DNA of 64,000 bases from Anseranas semipalmata. Lineage: Eukaryota > Chordata > Aves > Anseriformes > Anseranatidae. Positions 52,461-64,000 of the stretch are shown one piece after another; positions within the stretch are counted from its first letter, which is position 1, and the number at the start of each line of letters is the position of its first letter. Both the position numbers and the translations under genes were made by a program. The stretch is taken from NCBI GenBank assembly GCA_013399115.1, contig VXAA01001151.1, positions 747,071-811,070 of the forward strand, written 5' to 3'. Under the pieces are notes generated by a model, which was not told the DNA's origin, ran no database searches, and saw nothing but the letters and a program-made list of their open reading frames with translations.

Positions 52461-55400
52461 AAGAATAACTACTCCCATTTTTTTTAGATGGTGTTGTACA
52501 CCCACGGTTTCTTCTAAAGACATTTCTTTTCAGCCTAAGGTTCCAGTGTTTGTATTAACAGGTTGCTTAAGAAATAAGGATATATATGTTGATTTTGTCA
52601 CCATGTGCCTACTTTTTCTTTCCTTCTTCCCAGAGAAAGAAGAGAAGCCTAGAAAGTGCCCAGCTGTAATGTACAGCCATGGTTTTCTCAGAGTGATGAC
52701 ACCAAGGAATGTTTGTATGTACAAATGTCTACAAAAAGCACAGAAGTTCCCCACAGAGTTTGTGATAGCAACCATATTGATAGCCATGATAAGATTCTGA
52801 TGAGAAAGTAAAGCATGTAGTAGCACAGTCACTGAAAAAAATAAGCTGGTGAAGTTAACTGATTTCCAGTTCCATCGATCATTGCATTGAAATGTATTAA
52901 AGCTCAGACCTTAGCAGGGAGCTATCCACATATAAGAAACCTTAAAAAAAAATGTTTTGAAGACACTAAAGAGAGAAAGAATAATCGTGTATATTATCAA
53001 CAGTAACCGTAAGAAAGAAAAAGGTCAATGCAGTTATTTTAGAAGGCATGTACCATCCATGCTGGGTAAAGTGCAATGCAAACATTTTGGAATAGAGTGA
53101 GGCATGATATTAATCCCTCTTTACTGCTATTCAATTGCACACATAAAGAAATGCATCTAAAAATCAGCTCTGAAAAAAATTATGTATTTGATGTATCTAC
53201 ACGGAGCAGTTGGAAGTTTGTTGAAGCAGATATACCTTGTGAAAGAAAACCAGTAATATTGACATCAGCTGTCTACAGACCAGTAACAAACATTCCACAC
53301 ATTATGAGCAATCAGAGGCATTGTTACCATGAATTAATATATTTTTTAGAAGACATGATTAACATTCAACTGTAAATAAACATAACTTTAGGTAAAAATG
53401 ATGTTTAGGTATACAAGTCTCCTAGGCTTGGACTTTGACTTGCCTTCCTGCTCTTTGGAGGAAAGACAATCCTGACTTCTTTTTTCCTTCATGCTTGCCA
53501 TGTCACAGGTGAGTCACCTGAGCCAGAGATGCCTACTCAGTGCCACAAAAACAGCTCCCTCAAAAGCTGAGGAGGAACTAAAGAGGATCATTCGCTTGTC
53601 CCTCAAAAGAGCCCTTACTGTAAACCTTCAAATATTTTCACTCTCTTCATAGCAGAGTTCTTCCAAGTTTCTAAGCATTTTTGTTTTTTGCTCCTAAATC
53701 CACCCACTTCTTATAGGACTTTGTTTAACGGGGGACAAAAAAAAAAAAATAAGCACAATACTGCAAACACAGAGGAAATACAAATGTAAAGAACAGTCTT
53801 ACCACTTTGGGCCAACATTCAACACCTGCTCCTTTGTTTTTGTTAGTAGACAAAAATGAATCATCTATTTTGGTGCAATCCTCTTTATTTACAAAGAACA
53901 TATTCACCATCGCATTTCCTTTAACACTGTGGAAACAACTCCAGATGACTTTTCTTCTCAGAAATTCAAAAGAAGCTCTCTGGCTTCTTCCCAAAGCCTC
54001 ACTGCAGACTGCCTTTCTCACTGTGTGCTGCTTTTTTGCTGACAGGTAGTTTGCTGAAAAGTCTCCTAATGCTCTTAGGTTTACATCTAGTCCCATGGAA
54101 ACCTCTCTTACACAGACCATACAGCTTAACAGCTCCTTAGGCTCTGCCATGTGGCCAGTTGCCTCAGGCAGTCTTTTTCATTTTGTTCAGGTCCCTCTTT
54201 CCCTTAAATAACTTTAATTTTTCCTTCCTGTTAGCTTGAAAGCTTAACCTCGTCACTGGTTAAGATTTAACCAGGTCTGTGACAGATAGCAGGAATTAAT
54301 ATACTCCATTATAATATATATATATATATTCCAGGTAATGTTATCTCCAGCAGCATTTTATTCTAATCCTTAGAAATTTGAACTTTAATAATAGACTCTA
54401 GTGAATACCACAACTATTAATTTTAAAGTATTGCTGTCATCACTAATAACTACATCCAAGCTTCCTTCTATACACACACCCAGGAATTATACATAATGAA
54501 GTTAATTTATTTTGATTATCACCTCTTGGGATCCTTCAGGCTAACTACACTATGCAAACGTAAAAAGGAACTTTGGTTATTATGTGTTAAGAAGAACAAA
54601 CAATTTTCTTCTCCTGGTCATATCTAGATCCAATTAAAACACCTGTATAGTTTATGCTTTACCTCAATTAAATTTGTTTCTTTTTCAAAAGGAGAACCCC
54701 ACAATTTTCCTTGCAAAATCATTATCTGTTATCTTCTTTACTCCCTCAGTTTTTGTGGGATGAAGAAACAGACTTATCTGCTAGGAAGCTATCATAAATG
54801 CCTTGTCTCAGCTAAAGCTATGTGTCTTATCTACAAACACAATCTGATTTCTTGTGTCTTTTACAACTATGTGTTGAAAAAACATGTTTACATGTACATA
54901 GTTTAAGAAAAATAGGCCCACATCCAACTAGGAGGAGGAACAGATTTTCATAGCTCAGATGTACATCCTTGGATAGATTATTTGGCTTTATTTGTTTCTG
55001 TTCCAAGCTTGGTCACCAGAAAGAGTAAAGCCAAAAGCGAACACTCTACTACCACCATACAGATTTTTTCAGTATTAACTTAAAAAAAACTATATATCCT
55101 GCCAAAGTATTTGGTACTATGATACATAAGAAAATGATATACCTATATGAGTTCTAAAAAAGGACAAGAGTCAGAGACAAGAGTAAGTGTAGTGCAATGT
55201 ACTGTTCTTCAATTCTCCATTGGACAGGATGATTTTAAGACGAAACTGATAAAGTTATGGAAGGGAACATCTTCAAAGGAAAGCAGATAGCTACTTCTTA
55301 CCTTACAACATATTCCCATCCCATGCTTCAAGGTTTTTATTGTCTGTATGTGGTGTTTTCAAAGGAATGTGTTCCCTTGATGCAAAACTTGGCTTCTTTT

Positions 55401-56639
55401 TTGTTTGTTTTGTTTTACCTTCCCCTTAGATTTTGCCCTCAGAATTGGCTAGAACTAAAACTGAAAGGAAGAAAGTGTGCATTCTACATCTGCTGGTTCT
55501 TCTTTCTCTTGGGAGCCCAGATGATGTGCCCAAAGATTAATGCTGACCATGCAAGCTATCACCAGATATGAAGCAGAGAGGGAACTGAGTCATGTAGCAC
55601 TTTTGATACCTGGGTCCCTGCCTGTCCACACTGCATGTATATTCGACCACACTTGAGCTCTCTTTTGGAGCAAATCTGCTGACTCTCCAAGACCAAACTC
55701 TGGTAATTCTGTTAGTATAGTTCACTTCCTCCAGTCTACATAACACTTTAACACTATTCCAACAGACCTGTGCCCTGATGTGCCATGCCCTCTCCCTAAA
55801 GAGAACAGAACATCAGAACCATGCAGGGCCCAAATAAATCCAGTCAACTCTCTGCAGTCAGGTCATGGTGAATTCACTCTGAAGACAGCAATTCATAAGC
55901 AGAATCGATGCAAGACAGCTAGGATTACTTCCTGGGATGGATGGATGGATGTCTGTGGCAGAAGATACATATACTTCAACAACAAAGATGAGTTCTTCAA
56001 TCTCAGTTCCCTAGTCTTATGATAGTTGTTCACAGAAGCCTCTTAGCACTATATATTTATTGAGATACCTGTATCAGATCAACTTTGTCTAGTTCACCCC
56101 CCAAAATAAAATTTTCCAATAGGCTAGGGAGTCTGCCACTGGTACCATTTCATATTTTTCTGTCCAGTGAATAAACATAATTTGAGCAGAGCTAATATAG
56201 GAATTAATCAGATAATCATATTTTTATGAAGTGACAGTATTATAACTACAACTTCAATTTTACAGAATTAAAGATTAACTCTCAGTAAATAAAGGTGATT
56301 TGACTCATTGGATCCTTTGTATAGTCCGTCTCCCACAATTAAATCAAAGTGTAAAGATGAACAATGCAAAAATTGGGTGGGATGAGTTGTTGTTTAGAAG
56401 TGTCTCTTACAAGTGATTGCAGAGTGAGTCCTGAGACAAGATCTAGTGCCAACTAACAAGGCATATTACTTGAAAGGTTCATTCAGAGCAGAACCTAAAT
56501 TTTAGGCTGGAAAGAATGCAGAAAAAGTCAGCCTAAAATAAATGCCCCAGTTGTCCTCAGTAAAACTACATCCTCGGTTGAAATAAGCAGTCATAGCTCT
56601 ATTGATTTCAGAAGAGCTTGAGCAATATAACAAGTTGAG
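52461..56639. other. Non-coding stretch, probably intron
   Basis: Splice-flanked frames at 52634-52714 and 55430-55474 were considered and not called. A short (AT)n run lies near 54317-54331 and a (GGAT)4 at 55937-55953. Nothing else is recognised. Confidence 0.4.
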
Positions 56640-56730
56640 ACTCTAGTCCTATGAATAGCTCCTTTGACTTCAGAGGGATTACTCACAGTCTATGAGTAAG
56701 TACATATAGATGTGTAAGATATTTGCTAAG
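56640..56730 (+). repeat. Possible old sauropsid interspersed repeat
   Basis: 'ctttgacttcagagggattactcac' followed by 'tgagtaag' and 'tgtgtaagatatttgct' resembles a familiar sauropsid repeat (cattgacttcaatgggactactcacg...). It appears to be the opposite orientation of the stretch at 31435. The exact family name is not certain. Confidence 0.38.
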
Positions 56731-59161
56731 CAACAGACAAGAAGCTACCAGAAAAGAAAAGTGATCTGTGAGGTTAACTTTGAAACGTAAAGTATATAAT
56801 CCTGTAGACACCTACATGCATGAATAAAATTACGCATTGGGATACTTTAATTATATATATGAATATTTTCTTGGTTTCTTTATATCTACCGTTGGTGGTC
56901 CCTTGCCCACATTAAAACATATAGATGAATCAAAGTATTCCTTTTCCTCCTTTGCTTCATTGTTCAAGAATACACCATGTTCTATATGTGTTAATATTCC
57001 TAAGCTAAACACGTTGCACTTCATAAGCAATATTAAAACCACCAAAAGCCATTATTACATTCAGTAAAAGGAATACTTTAAAAATGCAAGTGTCCTTACA
57101 CTATAAAGTAAAACAGTTCTAGCTGGAATTCACATATTGTCTACATTCATTAGTACTACTGACATAACTGAACTTTCCTGTTCTTATTAGGGTTACCATA
57201 GAAATGAGCATAGAGCTATTACATGAATTGTTACTGTTATTAAGAAGTAGTCTATTTCAGTTTCATTTGTGTGTTTTTAAGAATCTTTGAATATTCAAGA
57301 GAATAAAACTACCTTGATATTAAAATTAAGGCTAGAAAGGTTATTTTTTAAAAAACAAACATAAGCTTATTTAATAAAATGAAGCAATAAGTTGTGTGGC
57401 ACCCACACACTGTATAAAGCAAGCATTCTCCATAATTCCATGTTTTTATGCTTGTATATGCTATTCTTTCAGACAGGCAAATGGTGCACAGCTGACTGTA
57501 TAATGAAATGCTATATATAAATATGAAAATTCTAATAAAGGAATGATATTAACCTTTAAAGTTAGGCAAGTATTTTACACATATAATACCATGCTTTCAA
57601 ACATTTTTACATAAATGTGCAATCGTGCATTACTTCCTCATTTCTCAAGAGACTTACTGTGTATTACATAAGCAAATAAGATTCTAAGTCATATTTTTAA
57701 GATATATAAGCCCTTTCTATTGTGTAATTATAACAATATGTAAAAAAGATTTTCATAAGAAAAAATATAAAACTGCATTTTAACTAATTGTCTGATCTAA
57801 TATACACAAACAGGACACATTGGCCTATGAATGTATTTTGTGTTTGTCTGTGTCGGGGGAGGAAGAGGACATCTGCATGTGTATCAGTGATTGCATGCTT
57901 CTGGATTAACGGCAACAAATCTTTAAAATATCTGGCTGAATGAATAGCTCACAGTGTATCTGATCAGCAGCTGCTTTACCTTAAGAAGGACAAATATTTG
58001 CTAGAATACCTCAGCTACAAGATGTGTTGTTCATAATCCCATTTGTATGAGCTTTGTCAGTGACCTCAGTGTAGTCTTTTTGTGAGCAAAAAGAAAAGTT
58101 AATAAGAAATCATTTTGGATGCAAATTTCATCTGCAGTGCTGTGCCTTTCAGTCAAAAGTAGTTCAAGGGACAGAACCTTTGAGCCACTACAAAACTGCC
58201 AGGCAACCTGGCAAGCTTTTCTGTACAATGTTCTCTAAACAGATTCTCCTTCAGTGATTCTCGACAGAAGATTGAATGAACGCTTTAAACATGAAAACAT
58301 GCAGAGACAACAATTTTTTGTGAATGTGTGTGTGCATAAAGGAAAACAGGGTCAGACTGAAACTTCATGGTTGGGCTCCTGGGTGAATTCTGGGTATGAA
58401 ATGTAGAAGGCCTAACAAATCTTTCTGAGAGAAAATGACAGGTCTCACTTTTTCATCCAGTGAACTAACAAGTGCAATTTCACAGAAAAGGTACCGGTAG
58501 AAAATTTGTGAGTCTTTGGAGGAAAAAGAAGGATGAGCAATTAAAACCTAGAGTACATATCTGACCTTTTTATGCAGTTAGTTTAGACTGTTCTAAAAAT
58601 GCTTTGCTGCTCCTAAACTTGAAATATTTAGGAACTCCAACTTATCTGACAAATATTTCTTGCCTTCTGTTTACTTCTACATGAATTTCCAGGCTTGCCT
58701 GCAAATGTTATCCTGCTTTGTGAGTAGGAACTTGAGTTTGGTACCCAAATAATGTTCCCAATTCCTCTGGGTTTTTTTTTGTTTGTTTGTTTTTTCTCAA
58801 GAAGGATAGTGCCATAAGAAAAATGCTTGGGAAATCATCTGATAAAATTCTGTATTGTTCCTTCCAAGGATCAAGCTCTCACAGATGAGCACTATTTCAC
58901 TATCCCACTTCTTATGAACATTGTCCTTTCTTAAAAACATTTTTTAAATGTCACTGATCCATGGGAGGGATGGGTAGGGGAAGGTGTCAAGGGATGCCAG
59001 GCAGGAGGTTGTTCGTGTTCTTCTGCAAAGTTTCATTGATCTTTTTAGAACCATGAAATAAAAGAATGATACTTCCCATTTTCTTTCAATGCATAAGGTG
59101 AATAACTTTGATGGTAGAAGGTGAGAGAGACTCTGTCTGCTCTTTCTTGCTCTCTCTGAAG
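56731..59161 (+). other. Inferred intron, 5' of coiled-coil exon
   Basis: No exon-like frame or repeat family is recognised. The last 30 nt form the pyrimidine-rich acceptor of the following exon. Confidence 0.4.
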
Positions 59162-59307
59162 GCAGGAATGAAGAACAGAAACTCAGCCAGGAGTTAAAGT
59201 ATAAATTTAGATGTTCAAAAGATAAAGTACATCTTACGAGGCAGCAATTTAAGCAGGAAAAAGATGAGCAGCAAAACTTTATTATGAATGAAAAAGACCA
59301 AAACCAG
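59162..59307 (+). CDS. Exon, coiled-coil segment (about 48 codons)
   Basis: This is the most obviously coding interval in the window. After a strong pyrimidine tract (ctgctctttcttgctctctctgaag) comes a Lys/Glu/Gln-rich open frame containing RNEEQKLSQELKYKF, KDKVHLTRQQFKQEKDEQQ and ending MNEKDQNQ. The donor is CCAG, gtatac. It leaves in phase 0. Two acceptors 4 nt apart are possible: gaag (exon 59162, entry phase 1) or gcag (exon 59166, entry phase 2). The frame is the same, and only the split codon and the preceding exon phase change. Hydrophobic spacing and charge suggest a continuous coiled coil. No motif identifies the family. CCDC178-like is only a guess. Confidence 0.78.
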
Positions 59308-62300
59308 GTATACCGCTTATGTAAAAATGATTTCAATTAATTAAATGGAAAGACAATGTGGGAAAAGGAAAAAAGAAGAACTTTTCTTAAAAGAAAAGCT
59401 GAATTCACTGTTAACAAACATCAATTAAAATTTTTTGGAAGACATTATTTATTTTTTTCATATACATATAATAATGTCTTACATGTACGTGTAATAGAGA
59501 CTAAATTCAAATGAACTGCTCAGTAAGATTTTGGCAGTGCTCTGAGCAGCAGAACGTAAAACTTTGCTCAATGGGCAACAAATCAGGAAAGGAATTGGAG
59601 ATAAAATTTCTAAATTCATGGGAAAATGGAGACATTCCCACTACACAATGGAAACAACTTGCTCTTGCTTTGTATTGGACTGATGCCAGGCTACATTCAG
59701 TTTGGAATCAATAATGACCCAGTTTAGTCAAGCATTCAAGCCAGAAGGCAAAACACAACACAAATTTTCAACTACACATAGAAGTCTAGGAAAACTTCAA
59801 AAAATTATTTGCTTAACAGCCTGATAAACTTCATCACTAAAAGATTACAAGAAGTGGATAGTAAGTTTCTACTTCTCTAGGGGAAAACAGACTGAGGTGA
59901 ACAACAAATGAGGAGTTCTTGATGAATAGGTTTTAACAGCTATTAACAGTTTTTTTCCATATTTGTTTGTGTTTCTTTTATATTTAATGTCTTACCGTAA
60001 TTTGTGTCCATATTAAAGGAAATGTCTAAAGAATTAACATTTCTGTCTTTCAAGGACTAAAACAGATGGAAAACCCATCAGCTTAGAACAGTGGGCTTTA
60101 AAAATAGGTACTTCAGAATTCTTTTCAATAATAGATGGCCTTGTAGCCAATAGATGACTTGTGTGTTATTCATACAATTTATTCATACTTCATTCTTAGA
60201 AGAAATGCTACCTACAAAAACTTCTGCTGATCTAGATTAAAGGAAAACATGACATGGAGAGACATGAACTGCTGCTGATGTGCAACAGCAGACTGAAACA
60301 GACCATTTGCTTAAACATTTACAATTCATAACACTTCATCTGCAGGCACTTTTTCATATGTCATTTAAAATATGAGGAAATGCATACTCATGTAATTTTG
60401 AAATCAAACAAGGAACATTTCTGACTGAGACAATGAAGTTTCTCTACCTATACTCAAGGAAAAGCAAGGATCAGCACTCAAACAAGGACCTCTGAGAGTT
60501 TTAATCCAATTGCAAAGTATTTCTTTCTATTTTGCTCTTCCAAAGAAGCTGATTTACATCTATGCTGTATTTATCAATCAGCTTGTATGAGTTTTTATAG
60601 TCTTAGAAATACTTTTTATAACCTTAGGGAAATAAAACTTGGAAAACTTTAAAGAATAAATTTCTATGAGGATGTGCTCTTTATAGGATGATGCCTACAG
60701 ACCAAATTAAAAATGTGAATTTTCAAACATCTAGAAGATGTTTCAAACATCTAGAAGATGTTTGAACCATGGAAATCAGAGTAGACTCCTTTAATCTGTA
60801 AATTCATATGTTTGTATTTGTTCTTAAGCATGCCAATAAAACAACCTGATTAACATGAGAAATTAAATCAAAGAATTGCTTCATTCCATCACAATACAAT
60901 GTTGCACAGAACTTTTAATGAGTTAAGTAGTGAGACAAATTCCGATGAAATATTAGTAAGTTGAATTGAATACTGATGCCAGTGTTAAGGTAACTTTCAT
61001 CTGTATTTTGCAAGTAATAACAAATATATGAGCACTTGCCCTTAGACGTTGAATATGCTTTATAACATTCAACTAAATAAAAAACAACCAACCAAAAACA
61101 AACCACTTAATTAAATAACTATATATGTCAGACATAATATATGTCTTTCTTTGTATCACCAGTTCAAAGCTAAGACTGGGCATTAGTGCAATATAATTTC
61201 AGTGAAGGAAAATCCTATGTGCTAGTTACCTGGCACTTTTAAAGCATATATAAATTCACTGCAGATCTACAGTCAAAAAAAAAAATTATTTAAATGTTTA
61301 TAGTGCCAGTATACTAAGAAAAATTAATTCATAGGAGAAAGACTCAGTTTTTTTTTTCAATCCAGATTGCACTACCATTAAACAAGCATTGTTTACAAAT
61401 ATCAAGATCAGAAGCTTCAAAGGGAAAAAATCAGTGTCTAAAAAAATCCATTTTATTTATGAGAATAAAATGAAATATGACAAGTCTATGTTAGCTGAAT
61501 CTTGCCATACACATGTACACATACATAACCTACGTTTAATCTCATCTAGAGATCTACTCATCTAATCTCATCACTTAAGCATTCTTAAACAGATAAGAAC
61601 AAATATTTGGGCCAAATTTTCCAACACAGCTATAACAATTCACACTACAAAATAATAAGTTTTATGTATGAATATTTATTGAAGAGGTTTAATCATGCCA
61701 TGGTTTTAATGATACAACTACTGATGTCAATAGAGATAGAATTTTGCTTAGAATTAAAAAAAAAATAAAGACAAAGGAAAAAGACAAACAAAAAATGTAA
61801 GTATAAACTCTTTGCAGAGAGGATTGTCTCCTACTATACATTTCAATGACTTTTGATAATGACACAGCACCAAATAACTTCCTGGAAAAGTTTGAGATGC
61901 TACACTATGACTCTCCGTGTTCAATCGACTTACCAGTTTTTGCAATACCATTCTGAGACTATTTGAGAGTATATTCCACTATAAAGAAAATTTAGCTTTC
62001 TGCAATCTAGTTCTGCAATTTCTGTAATTTGAAAACAATGATTTCTTCTTCAGCATAAAAAGTCCAGGGGGAAAAAAAATGTTAAGAGGGATATTTAAAT
62101 TGTGTATACAGGGGAAAGTGGAATTGTGATTTTTCATCAAAGCTTTCAATATATTCTGAAAGTTAAGCTACCACAATAATCTTAAAATTATTAATACCTC
62201 TCTCCGTCGAGAAGCCCAACAGGTTTGTTTGATTTTCCAAACGACGGCAGCTACCAGCAGTAAGGATAAGAAACAACTGCAATTACAAAAAAAATATATA

Positions 62301-62687
62301 AAAAAGTAATTGTAACATAGTTGTCTGAAAAAGCTTATGTTTTTACGGTATAAAAGGTAATGAAATACATTTAAGCATGGAAAAAAAAAAAAATAGAGGA
62401 AAACTGAACTCTACCAGGGTGACAAATAACCATCAACCATCCAGATTCAAAGTCAAAAGAGGATGCACACCTATGATGCTGTGGTTAACTTCATAAAATG
62501 CTATTATTGTCTCCATTAGTGTGGGATAAGCTCCATTACAACAGTCCACAACAGTCCACATACCCATAACAGTCTCAACAAATACGCACTGCATGTTCCA
62601 AGATCGGCAGGTGGAAAAAGAGGGTGAACTATAGCAAAAAATGGTAACAATTTATACTTCTCTCCTGGTATGTAAATTCTGAATAAT
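59308..62687 (+). other. Inferred intron (left of CR1)
   Basis: AT-rich sequence without further exon-like frames, between two exons that share phase 0. It contains the tandem hairpin repeat at 60721-60760 and a 10-bp duplication (acagtccaca twice) at 62541-62560. Confidence 0.5.
60721..60760. repeat. 20-bp tandem duplication with inverted-repeat core
   Basis: Two perfect copies of a 20-bp unit are followed by tttg. Each unit plus the next ttt(g) carries the arms caaacatct and agatgttt(g) around a 3-nt spacer, so each copy could form a small hairpin. Confidence 0.9.
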
Positions 62688-63228
62688 TTCATAGAATCAT
62701 AGAATGGCCTGGGTTGAAAAGGACCTTAAAGATCATCTAGTTTCAACCCCCCTGCTCTGGGCAGGGTTGCCAACTACTAGAGCAGGCTGCCCAGCGCCAC
62801 ATCCAGCCTGGCCTTGAATGCCTCCAGGGATGGGGCATCCACAACCTCTCTGGGCAACCTGTTCCAGTGCCTCACCACCCTCTGAATGAAAAACTTCCTC
62901 CTCATATCTAACCTAAATCTCCCCTGTCTTAGTTTAAAACCATTCCCCCTTGTCCTATCACTATCAACACCTGTAAACAGGCGTTCCCCCTCCTGTTTAT
63001 ACGCTCCCTTCAGGTACTGGAAGGCCGCAATGAGGTGTCCCCGGAGCCTTCTCTTCTCCAAGCTAAACAAGCCCAGTTCCCTCAATCTTTCCTCATACGA
63101 GAGGTGTTCCAGCCCTCTGATCATCTTAGTGGCCCTCCTCTGGACCCGTTCCAAGAGCTCCACATCCTTCTTGTGCTGGGGGCCCCAGGCCTGCACGCAG
63201 TATCCCGCACCCAGTATTTCCTGGTATG
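62688..63228 (-). mobile_element. CR1 LINE, well-preserved 3' end
   Basis: The + strand begins with tcatagaatcatagaatgg, the reverse complement of the bird CR1 tail. Read on the - strand, positions about 63225 down to 62777 form an uninterrupted frame for the C-terminus of the CR1 reverse-transcriptase [62 protein letters not shown] and [12 protein letters not shown]. The intact frame and good tail suggest a younger insertion than the CR1s at 8.5 and 49.7 kb. It is 5'-truncated and lacks endonuclease and catalytic RT motifs, so it is immobile. The ORF's extension to 63289 is flanking sequence read by chance. Confidence 0.95.
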
Positions 63229-63481
63229 CAGGAATTATAACTAGGCAGGGAACATGATTAGTTTGAGCAACCACGTTTGCAGATGACAATAGGTCTCTTT
63301 AATCAAATCTTATATTTCTATAGTGAATCAGTCAGGGAAAACATCCCAAGGAACATAACTCTTTACAGTCACGAAGACACAACAGAAAAAAAAAAAATCA
63401 AAATGATTAAACTTCTGCAGTTCACAATGAGAGCATAAGCTTTTTCTCTTGCTCCAATAATTTTGTATTTCTAACATTTAG
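63229..63481 (+). other. Inferred intron, short 3' part
   Basis: About 250 nt between the CR1 truncation point and the last exon, including a 13-A run near 63387. It ends in the T-rich acceptor of the next exon. Confidence 0.5.
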
Positions 63482-63577
63482 TCCATAAAGGATTTTGGCG
63501 GAAAGATCATTGGACTCACAACCTCTTTTAACAAATTTCTGGATACAGACAAAAGGCTTCTAAATTTGACACCTAAG
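63482..63577 (+). CDS. Exon, same putative gene (32 codons)
   Basis: The acceptor is ataattttgtatttctaacatttag, and the donor is CCTAAG, gtaaaa. The 96-nt interval is open in phase 0 and leaves in phase 0, matching the exit phase of the exon at 59162. The 32 residues begin SIKDFGGKIIGLTTSF, continue NKFLDTDKRL and end LNLTPK. It is helical but less charged than the previous exon. No conserved domain is recognised. The gene presumably continues beyond the right edge of the window, because no stop or polyadenylation signal follows in frame before the donor. Confidence 0.68.
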
Positions 63578-64000
63578 GTAAAAAGCACATCTTTTAATTG
63601 ATTTAGATAGTTTTTATAAAAATATCTGTATTTTCTAGCTGTGTGAAGAACTTTCAGTCATGTGAGCATATCTGCTGTGCATAGTGTTTACAATTAATAC
63701 AATCCTGTAACTGTTAAAATATTTTAGTCATATGTATTTTTTTTTCCCAAAAAGCTTCCAAATGTATTCTTTAACTAATATGGAAAGTATAAAGAAGTCC
63801 CTGAAGTAGTACAGTTCAGTGGAGTACTGTGCATAAATGCAAAATACAATTATTATCCATGCAGGAACACCAACATTTCCCTGTATCATGCTATAAACAG
63901 AACTGAAATTATGACCTGAAAGATACACCTCCAGGAGGAACAGATCATGTCATTCAATATTTCTCCATGATATGAAGACTATTAGAAACCAGTTTATGGC
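63578..64000 (+). other. Inferred intron running off the window
   Basis: No exon-like frame is seen in the last 420 nt, which are AT-rich intronic-type sequence. Confidence 0.45.

Noticed and set aside
52634..52714. 81-nt splice-flanked frame (EKEEKPRKCPAV...), phase 1 to 1
   Set aside because: Phase-compatible, but the donor (GTTT, gtatgt) is uncertain and the Pro/Cys-rich peptide is unlike its would-be neighbours.
55430..55474. 45-nt frame after an excellent pyrimidine tract (ILPSELARTKTERKK)
   Set aside because: The donor gtgtgc is weak, and phase 0 to 0 cannot sit between the phase-1 or phase-2 candidates and 59162.
58944..59336. 130-codon ORF on the - strand
   Set aside because: It is the antisense shadow of the Lys/Glu-rich exon at 59162-59307, which becomes Phe/Ser/Cys-rich when read backwards.
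62886..63257. 123-codon ORF on the + strand
   Set aside because: Antisense of the CR1 reverse-transcriptase tail, not an independent gene.

Overview
The window looks like vertebrate, specifically avian (chicken-like), genomic DNA. It is AT-rich and low in gene and repeat density. Two well-preserved 3' ends of CR1 LINEs are present (8525-9088 on +, 62688-63228 on -), both with the CR1 reverse-transcriptase C-terminal signature and the ATTCTATGATT-type tail that characterises bird CR1. An ancient CR1 remnant of about 1.07 kb lies at 49742-50815. There are three MIR/CORE-SINE-like relics, one L2-like relic and two stretches resembling old sauropsid interspersed repeats. Nothing bacterial or viral is present: no operons, CRISPR arrays or RNA genes were seen.

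The window contains no long ORF, but short exons with proper splice sites can be read on the + strand. The best four are 13764-13931, 22195-22293, 59162/59166-59307 and 63482-63577. Each has a pyrimidine-rich acceptor, a GT donor, a single sensible open frame and a Lys/Glu/Gln-rich helical or coiled-coil peptide. They most likely belong to one large-intron gene running left to right through most of the window and leaving it on the right. Phase-compatible but weaker candidates lie at 25609-25722, 26980-27024, 30743-30884 and 44183-44221. I do not recognise the protein with certainty. A CCDC178-like coiled-coil gene is a guess based on architecture only, so no symbol is assigned. The transcription start and first coding exon are not visible.

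Layout: 1-13.7 kb is mostly plain non-coding DNA with an L2-like relic, one CR1, one MIR relic and a doubtful exon at 4.4 kb. 13.7-31 kb holds the left exon cluster and two conserved-element-like stretches (18.3-18.8 and 23.2-23.5 kb). 31-44 kb is a gene-poor intron with a conserved-element-like stretch at 37.1-37.5 kb. 44-53 kb holds a possible micro-exon, a small CpG-rich patch at 45.5-45.8 kb, and two diverged copies of one about 450-bp sequence (48.3-48.7 and 51.9-52.5 kb) flanking the old CR1. 53-64 kb holds the right exon pair and the second well-preserved CR1.

All exon calls are from reading splice signals and frames by eye. Protein or genome alignment would decide them.
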